64,000 bases of DNA, taken from positions 23,076-87,075 of the forward strand of contig WMKJ01000056.1 in assembly GCA_009733715.1 (NCBI GenBank), in the 5' to 3' direction. The stretch comes from Herpomyces periplanetae. Taxonomy: Eukaryota > Ascomycota > Laboulbeniomycetes > Herpomycetales > Herpomycetaceae. The notes beneath the pieces are model-generated. The model made no database searches, had not been told where the DNA came from, and was given only the letters and a program-made list of their open reading frames with translations. The position numbers and the translations under genes are program-made. Shown piece after piece: positions 44,943 to 54,421 of this stretch. The first letter of the stretch is position 1, and every line of letters starts with the position of its first letter.

Positions 44943-46105
44943 CAAACAAAACGAAACAAAGTCAGATGACATGGAAATTAGCTTGGTTCCAGGTCCAAAA
45001 GGGAAATTTTTCAAGCAAGGAACCGTCGATAACCTGATCTCATAACCCTTTACGTTCAAAGTGAGGATACTTGGATATGCTGTTAAAAATTGTCTAAACG
45101 GAACGTCTAAGCGATCAAGAAACAACCAATACTGCAGCTTACCGCTAGCAAATTTTCAATGTACACACACACATACCCTTACTAAGACAGATTATTGTAA
45201 TGCATTCCATTATCTCAGTTTACAGGTTTCGCCCATGCTAAAAAAGTCGGGCTTGTCTGTTGTCATGCAAGTATTCATGGAAAAATTGATTTTTAGTGGT
45301 CAAGTAATTCGTGGCGTTGGGTTACATTGCGTCGCGGGGTTAACTTGTCAGTAGGATGGGCGTACCGATTGAAGAAGCAAGGGCTCGTTTAACAGGGAGG
45401 TGAATGTATGAGCAATTCACTCATTAATTCCAGCTTCTCGAGTTAACCGACTATATTCAACGGGTACACTTGACCTGTTACCTTAACCGTACGTCAAAGT
45501 GCAAGTTAAAGTGGGTGCATGTAGAAGGGTAAACGTGAACTTGGGCACGCACACACGCCCTTGCAACTGCGTTTCACCTCGAATCTGCCACACCGTGGGT
45601 CTGGCAACTTTGCCTCTATCTGACCATCAAAATTGTCTTAAGATGGCAAGTTTCATGCTGAACTAACTGCTCATACGTGAGTTGGCGCATGCTTAGTTAA
45701 ACAGTGCCCTGGTTCATTATTCAATTGGGTTAGACTCTGCAACCTTGTGTGATATATAAAACCCCGAATTACTATGTCTAGCGAGTGAGGTGGGGGCGTG
45801 TTGCGCATTCGAACAATACTTGCTGGTACATTAACCTCGTAGGGTTAGCCGGACTTGTCTACGTATGCGTGCATGCAAGGGTGGCAAATTTGAAACGACG
45901 GACAAATTTGCCCTCTGTGAACACGCACGCACGCAGACAGGCATAGTTTGTAAATACCTCCTAGCGTCGCAAGCATTTTCGTGAGTTCATACCAAACAAG
46001 CGTAAGCCGTAAAATGGATATTATGACATTGACAAATTAAATGATTTCCTAGGTATGTCGTCCAAAGGCTATAGATGGCAAAGTTAACAAAGAACTATGT
46101 ATAAT

Positions 46106-46136
46106 ACACACGCACGCACGCACGCACGCACACACG
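46106..46136. repeat. (CGCA)n microsatellite
   Basis: Tetranucleotide run flanked by CACA, about 115 bases past the VPS10 stop. Alternates purine and pyrimidine throughout. Confidence 0.9.
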
Positions 46137-46250
46137 ACAAGTATTCAGGGTAAATGACATGAATTAAATCATTCAGCTCAGCAAAATGAGTGGGTCTCTT
46201 TCGATCTCGAAATTATCGAAAGATAGGATGGGAAGGAATACAAACAACGA

Positions 46251-49200
46251 TTAAAAGTTATCAGGTCCATGCATTAACGGTGATTGAGTAGGTGGGATGT
46301 CCGATGAGGTAATCTCAGGATTGGAGCAAGCTGTAAGGGTATCGTCAAGGTGATCAGTATCAGTGTACTCATATTCGTCGTAATCATAAGTATTGGATTG
46401 GACAGCGGTATACTCATGAGATGGCAGAGTAGATATAAAATCTTCCCGACGAGTATAAGATGGGATACTTCGCCCGTGCCAGGAAGCTTTTGATATGGGA
46501 AAATGCTTTCCAAGGGAACCGACAACCTGTAAAATAAGACGTGGCACTAGAATGAATACCACACGAACAAGGGAATGTAATGCATCTAGACCAGGATGAT
46601 TGTGATCTTGTCTATTTCGTCGAGAGAATCTAGATGAAGCATCACCGAGCTGAATACGACCGAATTGGGTGAAATCAAAGTTGTAGCGTAAATAACGAAA
46701 GATAAAAAGGCTAAATGCAATGAAGAGTAGTAGAATGAGGAATGAAAGGGAAAATGGATTAAAGGGTGATTTAGACGAACGTTGACTAAGGTCAAGATCA
46801 TATTCCTTTTCATGACCTGGACATGGGTAAGATTGTCCTAGCATATCCAATTCTTTTCCACCTGAACAAGTCGATAGAGGAATTCGTCGATAGCCAGTTA
46901 TATCCCAATAAGCGATTTGGTCTGGATTTTTGAAGCATGATTCAATGGGATTTAGAATGGTAAGGCCTGGAATCAATTGACATGAACCATCATTAGCACG
47001 TTCAAAGTTAAAATCGCATTCAAAATCTCGTCGAGTACACGAACAATTTTTCGCAATATTATGAAGGGGAGGAATAACAGGCCCATTGAAGCATGATGAT
47101 TGAGGTTTTTTGCGAATATACTCAGCAACATGGCCAAATAGACAGTCATCGGGTGCGTCAGGATGTAGTGGAGTCCAAAGAAAGTAGTCAGATGAAGCAT
47201 TACTATTGAAGGATTGTCGTTGAATGGGTGGTAGATAGCATTGTCGTTCGTGAAGTCGAGAAAAGTCTAGATTAACGGTATAAATTTTTCGATGATCACT
47301 TGAAGTAGCCCAAAGTAAAAACTGGAGGGAATTATCATTGGGAAGACTTGTGACATCATTAATGAAAACAGGAGTCATTGAGAATTCAAATTCTAGCCAA
47401 TCTTGACCCTCATTTACGGAATAATAAACTGATTTGGTCGGTGTACGATCTGGACATAGTAAGATAATTGAGCCTTGATCACCAAATTTCCACATATGAG
47501 GACCTTTTCGAGCCAGATTCCAAGTAACACCGCCATCTCTAGATATAAAAGTATCACTTTTGGAGATATCATCAAGATAATTTCCAAGATTTCCATTGCT
47601 TACCAGCAATCCTATTCCCGTGGCTGATGAAATCTTAATTCCTGAATGACCAGTTCTTTCGGTAAAGCCGTGTAACTGCAATTCATCAAGATTATTAGGA
47701 CCTTTGATGGGAAGCCAGTCTGCACCATCATTATGAGTTATGACGGTTTTGATGGATTTTTTCTCATCTTGACCCGATTTAATACGATCCACGTTGGAAA
47801 CCACATTAGCAATTGAAACACCTTCTAAAGAAGTACTCTCAAAATCCACAAAACCTTGATCGTCTCGATTAACGTTATTCAAGCTTATAACGAAATCCGT
47901 GCCATTTGAGTTACTCTTTAGTATGCTTCCATACTCTAACCCGTTGGATCCATTGACGGTAACATGAAGAAAAATTGCGTGAGTTGTACCGCTGAGCAAG
48001 GTATACGCTTGTTCATGATTGACGAGAAAGTTTGGAGGAAAGTGAGCTCGAGCAGTAACTCTTCCATCTATAGTCGTACTCATCATCAAACTTCCATTAA
48101 CCGACTTTTGTGCAATTATCACGAATTCCGAATCAGTCATACTAGCGAATCCCAAAGTATTGTCCATAATAACGTTTCTGTGTTTGAATCTATCTTCACT
48201 TTCGATCAATTCAAAGGGTAAACTTGGATCTTCATTTTTTCTTTGTTCACAATATATCATTTCATCCGACGAACGATATTTTTCTCGATAAATATACTGA
48301 CAATTTCGTACCATTGGAAGCAAGATTTTCCACTCTCGGCCACCATTTTTGCTAATATGGGCTACACTGTGACAATCATCGACGCTAACTTCATCACAGT
48401 TTTCACGGCCCGTCCAGATAAGCCAATCTCGTTGTTTAGGATGGAATGTTAAAATGGGAATTTGTTCCTTGTTAATACGAGTCGGAGCTTCAAATGTATG
48501 AATTGTTCCATCTTTACACCTTTCGTGGCTATAATAAACTCGTTTACTCGTTGTGATGAAAAAGACGGTATCGGAGAAATGTTGGTGAACGTAAATACTT
48601 AAGACTGGCTCTTCAATTGGCGTATTCCAAGTTTTCCCGTGATCGTGGCTAACGTGAACGATAAAATTGTCCGTTAACATTACAACGGTTTCATCATCTC
48701 CCATTGAGACGGCTTTTCTTTCGAGATAAAAGTATTCCAAGAATTTATTTGCATCAATGACATTTATTGTCGAGGTTACTCCACCGTAAGGAGTTGGATG
48801 GACTAAATCTCCACATGAATACTCAATTTTAGCATCTTTATACTTTTTTCCGCGAACTCGCAGGCAATCATTGCCCGGTATAAGTCTATACCCAGATGAA
48901 CCCCAGAATTTATCCTTTGGACTTTGACAATTCTCTTGGATTAAATTATTCACATTATCCGATTTACACACGCCTTCATCATTCAAGTGAAAGCCATAGT
49001 CACATTCGAAATCTTGATCTTGACATTCACAGGCTTCATGATCCACCCGTTCAATTAACCTTTTATTTTTGATTAGGCAAATGGAAGTAGCTTTTCGTCG
49101 ATAAAACCATTGTTTGTGTCCCATAATACAAGTTAGTTCACCATTCTGTTGTTGACGGGGAGTCCAACGCTCAATATCATCATCTTTACATTCACGTTCA

Positions 49201-50801
49201 TGCAAAAGAGAGAAATCCAGTGAAATAAGGTAACTTTTGCTATTCAAAAAAAGTCCCGTTGTTCCAACGATGAGGAATTTTAGGCTAGAACTATCAGACG
49301 CAGTGGAAAGTTCGTGAACCTTAATGCGTACATCCAGATCGACAACTCTCCAAGTTCTTCCGTGATCTAATGAATAGTTAACTGTACTGGTAGTTGAGCT
49401 ACTTCTTATAGCAACTAGTACAGTACCGTATCCACCGATTCTGTGAATGTGAGGTTCTCGTAATGCTTTGCTCCATGTAAACCCCGCGTTTTCAGATATC
49501 CACAAATCCCCTTGACCGTAAGGTAAAAGATAGTTGCCTATATTACCAACGCCCAGGACGATTCCGGGTACAGGACTAGAGAAAACTTTTCCGGAATTTC
49601 GCGCTTCCGTGGTAGAGTGTAGGTGAAGGGAATCTTTACCAACTTTAAGATCATGAAAAGTTCTACCATCGTCCAAACTAATGTGAGTTGTTATATGCTT
49701 GAGGGGAAAGTAATGTTTTTTAACGTTTTCCCAATTGTCTACAGTGTTGACGATAATAATCCCTTGAACGTTGGCAGCGATTTTTTCATAATCTACAAAC
49801 CCATACTTATCACGATTCGTATAGCGAACATTTTGGGTGAAGTAACGACCTTCGAAATCGGAGGAAAATAGTGAACCCATTCCCAATTCGACGTCGGAAG
49901 ATATATCCATTTGAAGTGTATAATTGCTAGATTCGAGTATGGTGAAGGAATTTTCCTCAATTCTATGATCACCAACCCTGGCTCGATGCCAAATTTTACC
50001 GTTACGCGTTGAAAATAAGGCCAATTCACTTGTTCCTTCGCTCTTGACGGCGGCGACAAGGTATGCCTGAACGACGGCGATAGTTGCTATACCTAGTAAG
50101 GGACGGCCATTTAACAGGATAGAATCATGAGAAGTTTTGAAGTAGTCATCCGATTGAATTAAACGACGGGTTGATAGACTTTCTGAATATTTGTTACGAA
50201 TTATACAATAAATTCTGTTATCGTCGGCGATTGGACTGTCGATAGTGATGACTTGAGTAGATTTTGCCCATATGCACTGGTAGATACTGTTTTTTAAGCG
50301 TTTCATGCCAGATTTGAAGCCGTCCGTTGTATAATAAGCTGTGCCACTGCATGTAGTACACTGACTTTCTGCGTGAAAGATGATTTTATACGCGTTAACA
50401 GCGTGAAATGATATGGGTAAAGCTATACTAGCAGGTTCAGGGGAGGTGAACTTGAGCCAAGATTTGCCTTGATTATGGGTAATCCAATGAGAATGTTTTT
50501 GTCCGAGAGCTATTGCAGTAAATTTATCAGCCGGAGATGTATGAATTGACAAAATTTGTCCCGGGTCTATTATTGAAATTTCATGCCATGAACTACCGGC
50601 ATCAGTTGAGCGGTAAACGGAACCTACAGGAGAGCTGACTGCAAGTATTGTATCGGAATCATCGAAGTATGTAAGTTTTGGAGGAAGAATTCCAAGTTCC
50701 GTATACTTAACAACGGGGGAATTTTCATTATCGGAATCATCATTTGCGTGAACCTTAAAGTAAAAAGCCCATAGAATATTTAATAAAATTAACAACTTCA
50801 T
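46251..50801 (-). CDS. VPS10: Vacuolar protein sorting receptor Vps10 (sortilin family), 1516 aa
   Basis: Type I receptor that carries vacuolar hydrolases such as carboxypeptidase Y from the Golgi to the endosome and returns with retromer. A single exon from ATG 50801. Signal peptide at 1-20 (MKLLILLNILWAFYFKVHA). Two lumenal Vps10 domains follow, about 45-660 and 690-1310, each a beta-propeller with Asp-box-like repeats (STDAGSSWHE, SENAGFTWS, SHDHGKTWN, SRDGGVTWN). Each ends in a cysteine-rich 10CC module (CECQDQDFECDYGFH; CSCTRRDFECDFNF). One membrane span lies near 1351-1373 (FLILLLFIAFSLFIF). The cytosolic tail of about 143 residues has a YTAV sequence fitting a YxxPhi sorting signal and an acidic Tyr-rich patch (YDYDEYEYTDTD). 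Length close to the yeast protein. Identity certain. Confidence 0.97.
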   Translation of the reverse strand: MKLLILLNILWAFYFKVHANDDSDNENSPVVKYTELGILPPKLTYFDDSDTILAVSSPVGSVYRSTDAGSSWHEISIIDPGQILSIHTSPADKFTAIALGQKHSHWITHNQGKSWLKFTSPEPASIALPISFHAVNAYKIIFHAESQCTTCSGTAYYTTDGFKSGMKRLKNSIYQCIWAKSTQVITIDSPIADDNRIYCIIRNKYSESLSTRRLIQSDDYFKTSHDSILLNGRPLLGIATIAVVQAYLVAAVKSEGTSELALFSTRNGKIWHRARVGDHRIEENSFTILESSNYTLQMDISSDVELGMGSLFSSDFEGRYFTQNVRYTNRDKYGFVDYEKIAANVQGIIIVNTVDNWENVKKHYFPLKHITTHISLDDGRTFHDLKVGKDSLHLHSTTEARNSGKVFSSPVPGIVLGVGNIGNYLLPYGQGDLWISENAGFTWSKALREPHIHRIGGYGTVLVAIRSSSTTSTVNYSLDHGRTWRVVDLDVRIKVHELSTASDSSSLKFLIVGTTGLFLNSKSYLISLDFSLLHERECKDDDIERWTPRQQQNGELTCIMGHKQWFYRRKATSICLIKNKRLIERVDHEACECQDQDFECDYGFHLNDEGVCKSDNVNNLIQENCQSPKDKFWGSSGYRLIPGNDCLRVRGKKYKDAKIEYSCGDLVHPTPYGGVTSTINVIDANKFLEYFYLERKAVSMGDDETVVMLTDNFIVHVSHDHGKTWNTPIEEPVLSIYVHQHFSDTVFFITTSKRVYYSHERCKDGTIHTFEAPTRINKEQIPILTFHPKQRDWLIWTGRENCDEVSVDDCHSVAHISKNGGREWKILLPMVRNCQYIYREKYRSSDEMIYCEQRKNEDPSLPFELIESEDRFKHRNVIMDNTLGFASMTDSEFVIIAQKSVNGSLMMSTTIDGRVTARAHFPPNFLVNHEQAYTLLSGTTHAIFLHVTVNGSNGLEYGSILKSNSNGTDFVISLNNVNRDDQGFVDFESTSLEGVSIANVVSNVDRIKSGQDEKKSIKTVITHNDGADWLPIKGPNNLDELQLHGFTERTGHSGIKISSATGIGLLVSNGNLGNYLDDISKSDTFISRDGGVTWNLARKGPHMWKFGDQGSIILLCPDRTPTKSVYYSVNEGQDWLEFEFSMTPVFINDVTSLPNDNSLQFLLWATSSDHRKIYTVNLDFSRLHERQCYLPPIQRQSFNSNASSDYFLWTPLHPDAPDDCLFGHVAEYIRKKPQSSCFNGPVIPPLHNIAKNCSCTRRDFECDFNFERANDGSCQLIPGLTILNPIESCFKNPDQIAYWDITGYRRIPLSTCSGGKELDMLGQSYPCPGHEKEYDLDLSQRSSKSPFNPFSLSFLILLLFIAFSLFIFRYLRYNFDFTQFGRIQLGDASSRFSRRNRQDHNHPGLDALHSLVRVVFILVPRLILQVVGSLGKHFPISKASWHGRSIPSYTRREDFISTLPSHEYTAVQSNTYDYDEYEYTDTDHLDDTLTACSNPEITSSDIPPTQSPLMHGPDNF

Positions 50802-51739
50802 AGTTTGAATTATCCTTCTTGAAGTGTAATAATCTCGCGTAACAAGATTATAATAAACTCAATGTTTGCAATTAACCAAAGGAAAATCCTTCCCGGAGGG
50901 AAACAAACGCTTTCGAAACCTGCAAATTTATGTAAAATATAAATTTAGTTAGTCCATATGAACAATTTGCAATCCATGGTAATTGTAAAGAAAAAAAGAA
51001 GATTAATTTCCTGACCAAATTCTTCCTGTGCCCACACGTCAAAAGCGCATTTCGCGATACCTGTGCGGAATAATATTTTTCCGTAATGGAAGATTGATTT
51101 TCCGGGAAGGGGGTTTGGGGAGAGCGAAGAAAGAATTGAAAGATTTGAGGAGTTTGGGGGAAAAGTGGAAAAGGAAAGTGGAAAATACTAGATTGGGAGA
51201 AAGGAACGAAATGATTGGGGTGAAGAGGTGATTTAATAAGTTATGAGAGGATTGGGGTGGTTGAACAAATGACCGAGGTTTATTTAGTTGGGGATTATTT
51301 TGGAGATGGTAAGAATGGGTTGGGCAAGATTTCAATAATTTCTTTCATTAGGGGAGCAGTAAATGTATAGGTATGGGTATTTTGAAGTATGAAACTTTAG
51401 GGAGGTTTCATCCATTTTGAATTTCGTAGTGGGAAATAAAAATAAAGTACGAGTTTATAGGTGTATAGGAGTATAGGTTAGCTTGTACTTGATACTTCTC
51501 ATCATAAGCCGAGGGATATCATGAATATACGCTTGAAAAAATAGCAAGCAAGTAAAATGAAAGAGTAAAGTTAACGTAGCGGGATTGCGTAACGTTTGAT
51601 ACGAGTAAATAGGAGTGGGGATGTATATCCATTGTTCTTATAATGGGAAGATGAATGTTAAGTAGGATGTTAACAGGTCGGATGGATAAAAAAGTGTAAA
51701 TGCATGGTTTGCACAGTATAAGAAGCATGGGCAATTGAA
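50802..51739. other. Intergenic region upstream of VPS10
   Basis: 938 bases between the VPS10 start and the stop of the next minus-strand gene. Purine-rich on the + strand at 51110-51230, otherwise AT-rich. Nothing else seen. Confidence 0.5.
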
Positions 51740-53267
51740 TTAATCGGCATCAGGAGTATTACCATTGCGGTAAAGCCATAACCGACTAAAATCCTTTACT
51801 TTGTAAACTCGATTAGCGTAACATTGAAAAGGATCGGGATTAGAACTGTAGATCAAGACGGATTCGGCCAGAACGGGGTTTTCCATTGATTCACGGGTGG
51901 TCACATACTCACTTTCATCTTCGTCATTTGGGTTTGGCATTACCTGGTGCTTAAAGTAAACTTGGGAATTCATGATTGTAGGGTTATCGATGACATGATA
52001 TTTTTCATTGAGGGGAAACCATTGACTTAAATAATGCTGATTTAGAAGATGACCGCCAATTGGAGCGTCGAAAACCGTTCCGGCAAAGCCATTTGTAAAG
52101 TTAGCAAAGTGTAATACACCGACGTTGGCGACAAAGTCATTACGATTGGCGTAATGTTCAATATGCCTTAAGATGGATATTTTACCGGAGGTTTGAAGGG
52201 AATGTGGGGTAGTGGAAAAATGATTGTTATTGGATTGACGGAGAGGATTATTGAAATGATTTGCTGCATTGCCAAAGGTATAAATTTCCAGACGTTCCAA
52301 ACAACATTGAGGAATTTCTGCCAAAAGGGAATCAACGATTAGTCCACCCATAATTCCACCTTGACTGTGTAAGATTAGGATAACTTTGGGAAGTTTTTCA
52401 TCCATTAAAGCATCCTTTATAAGAGTATATGCATGACGGGTTTCTTGAGTGGAATAATTGAAATTTCGTTGAATCTGGAAGGGAATATACAGGGTGGTGA
52501 TGGTGATGCATAAAGTTAGCTATGTTGAAAGAATCTTTAAGGCTATTAAATTATACAGTTGCAATGGCAGATTTGAATTGGGAGTAGGAAAGAAAAAAAG
52601 ATCATATTCATTGATCAACTAGAGTAAAACATACCAGACACTTGATAAGATCGAAAACTATACCGGATGTAGGGTTTAGGATTCCGATGACTTTTCTTCT
52701 AAACGTTAAGGATAAACGATCAATGTTGCTTTGCATCCAATGTTTACCGGCAGCAACACCATTAAGATAAATCCAATACTCAGGTGGAGAGTTGGGGTCG
52801 ATGGTGATGATTTGAGAGCTAGACTCTAATTGCAAATGAGAGCCGTTAAGATATTTGCAAAGGGTATAGTTTAAGCTTAGAAAAACACCGGCATAAATAG
52901 CGATAACTGGTATAGGGACCATAAGAATTGAAAGTAGGGGAATTGATAAGAGAAAAATAGTTTGTAAAGGAAGTAATAGTAATTGAACAGAGAAGGACAT
53001 TAAATTTGGGTAGGAGGGATAAAGTTCATCGAGAAAAATCAATTCTTCTATGTCCCAAGGCAATAGGATTTCTTTTAAAAGGTCAAAACTTTTCGTGACA
53101 ATTGAGAAATCGTATAAGATTTTGGCGAATGGATTTCCGGTCCATGGCTCAGGTTTACTGGTACCAAGTTGTATAAATGAAGGTGTATGATGAGAAGATT
53201 TGGGGGAGTATAGATGTTCAAGATGACAGGCACCCAAGGCTTCCATTATCATCATCATCATGACCAT
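51740..53267 (-). CDS. Membrane-anchored alpha/beta hydrolase (lipase-like), 455 aa, one intron
   Basis: Probable serine hydrolase; substrate unknown. Exons on the minus strand: 53267-52635 and 52474-51740; donor GTATGT, acceptor TTCCAG, intron 160 bases. The join restores a continuous DLIKCLIQRNFNYSTQETR. Residues 93-134 are strongly hydrophobic and could form one hairpin or two spans, so the protein is probably membrane-bound. Exon 2 has the nucleophile elbow LHSQGG with S248. Likely acid and histidine candidates are NDFVANVG and GGHLLNQHY. The start has many Met residues (MVMMMMIMEA), so the exact initiator is uncertain. This looks like a fungal-only hydrolase, distinct from the cytosolic one at 10844-11971. 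Confidence 0.8.
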
Positions 53268-53903
53268 TTTAACTGTATTATCGTGATGATAATTTGGCTT
53301 AATGTATGAAGATGGGTTAACAAGGGAGCCGAGGAGTCAAAGCAAGAGAGAAGTAGAGATATTATCATGAACAAATACACGCAAGTACACGTACACATAC
53401 ATATATATACACATGTATATATGCGTATTTTCTCGATGTGAAATAATCATTGGCTCGGCCCGTTTGATGTAAACTTTGATTTCGTATTTTTGATCAATAA
53501 TCTCATGGAAGGTACATTTGTACGGATCAATTGTCATGGATCTTGTGAAATGAGCTTTCCTGAACCTAAAGTATCCCGTTTAGACGTGAAATTTCCCTTC
53601 CTGTCCAGCGTATACACGGGGATTTGGAGGGTTTTGACAGGGACAAGCTGGGGTGAAGGTTCGTTTTGGATTGGTCTAGGGACAAATAATCATAATTTGA
53701 AATGGGTTGGAGGTTTTAATTGGAGATTGGAGGGTAAATTGGTAGAGCTTGACAGCTGCAAGGCAGGATAATGGGTGTGGAAGAGGGGCGACTGCGGGAC
53801 TTTGGGTGCTTTGGAGCCTGAGAAGTTGGGTGTTTGGGCCTTTGCATGTTCCGTCATTTCGTCTTCCCATCGCCACATTGTCGCGGCTTGCTGTCTTCGC
53901 ATT

Positions 53904-53960
53904 TGCTTCGTAGCTTCGTAGCTTCGTTGCTTCGTAGCTTCGTTGCTTCGTCGCTTCGTC
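53904..53960. repeat. (GTAGCTTC/GTTGCTTC)n octanucleotide repeat
   Basis: About six or seven imperfect eight-base units at the composition switch between the hydrolase and DNM1. Confidence 0.9.
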
Positions 53961-53978
53961 CACCCGCACCCGTGACTG

Positions 53979-53984
53979 CACGTG
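53979..53984. promoter_or_regulatory. CACGTG element upstream of DNM1
   Basis: TGCACGTGACCC context (GGGTCACGTG on the minus strand), 438 bases before the DNM1 ATG; matches RTCACRTG. Confidence 0.4.
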
Positions 53985-54286
53985 ACCCAATGGGTCGTCT
54001 TCGTCAAATCGCCATTTTTATCGTCACGTCCAACTTTTCCCTAAAATATTTATCCAAATGTTTTTTCCGTTATTATCTATGAACAATTGATTATCAGTTC
54101 TATATCTTATTTTCTTACTTGGTTTATCCCGGATCAAAATTTTATTATTTCTTCTCCAATTCCATTACATCACACTCATCTCTTCTCATTTATTCCACAC
54201 GTTATATTTTACCTTATAATACTTTTTCATGGTCTTAATTTTTTTCGTGATCAAGTGTGTTGATTTATACGTGAGTGTGTGTGTAA

Positions 54287-54354
54287 GTGCGTGCGTGCGT
54301 GTGCTTTCATTTGTACGTGCGTGCGTACGTGCGTACATCCGTGCATGCGTACAT
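54287..54354. repeat. Alternating purine-pyrimidine tracts (GTGCGTAC-type)
   Basis: Three strictly alternating stretches (54287-54304, 54313-54338, 54341-54354) built from GTGC, GTAC and GCAT. This composition favours Z-DNA. It lies immediately upstream of the DNM1 start. Confidence 0.8.
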
Positions 54355-54421
54355 TTCTATGCTTCGAATTTCAGTTTCATCATATCCAAAAATACTCATC
54401 CTGCCCTTATGTTAATTTGCC

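Larger units (their letters stand above)
40556..46250. other. 5.7-kb non-coding region, mostly purine-rich
   Basis: No gene supported. From 40600 to about 43750 the + strand is A/G-rich, as expected upstream of the minus-strand gene to the left; its length suggests a very long leader or several regulatory elements. 43750-44550 is AT-rich. 44600-44960 has GGGTGTGGATG-like and GAGAC repeats. 45000-46250 is the 3' flank of VPS10 with CGCA microsatellites. No tRNA or other RNA gene recognised. Confidence 0.5.
53268..54421. other. Divergent promoter region before DNM1
   Basis: 1.15 kb between two divergent genes. Mixed to purine-rich on the left, switching to pyrimidine-rich near 53850. It contains a GTAGCTTC repeat (53904-53960), CACGTG at 53979 and alternating purine-pyrimidine tracts (54287-54354) that end 67 bases before the DNM1 ATG. 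A + strand open frame at 53490-53771 has no recognisable similarity. Confidence 0.55.

Noticed and set aside
53490-53771. Plus-strand 93-codon frame before DNM1
   Set aside because: Contains ordinary-looking codons but no known motif and lies in the promoter between divergent genes; not enough to call a gene.
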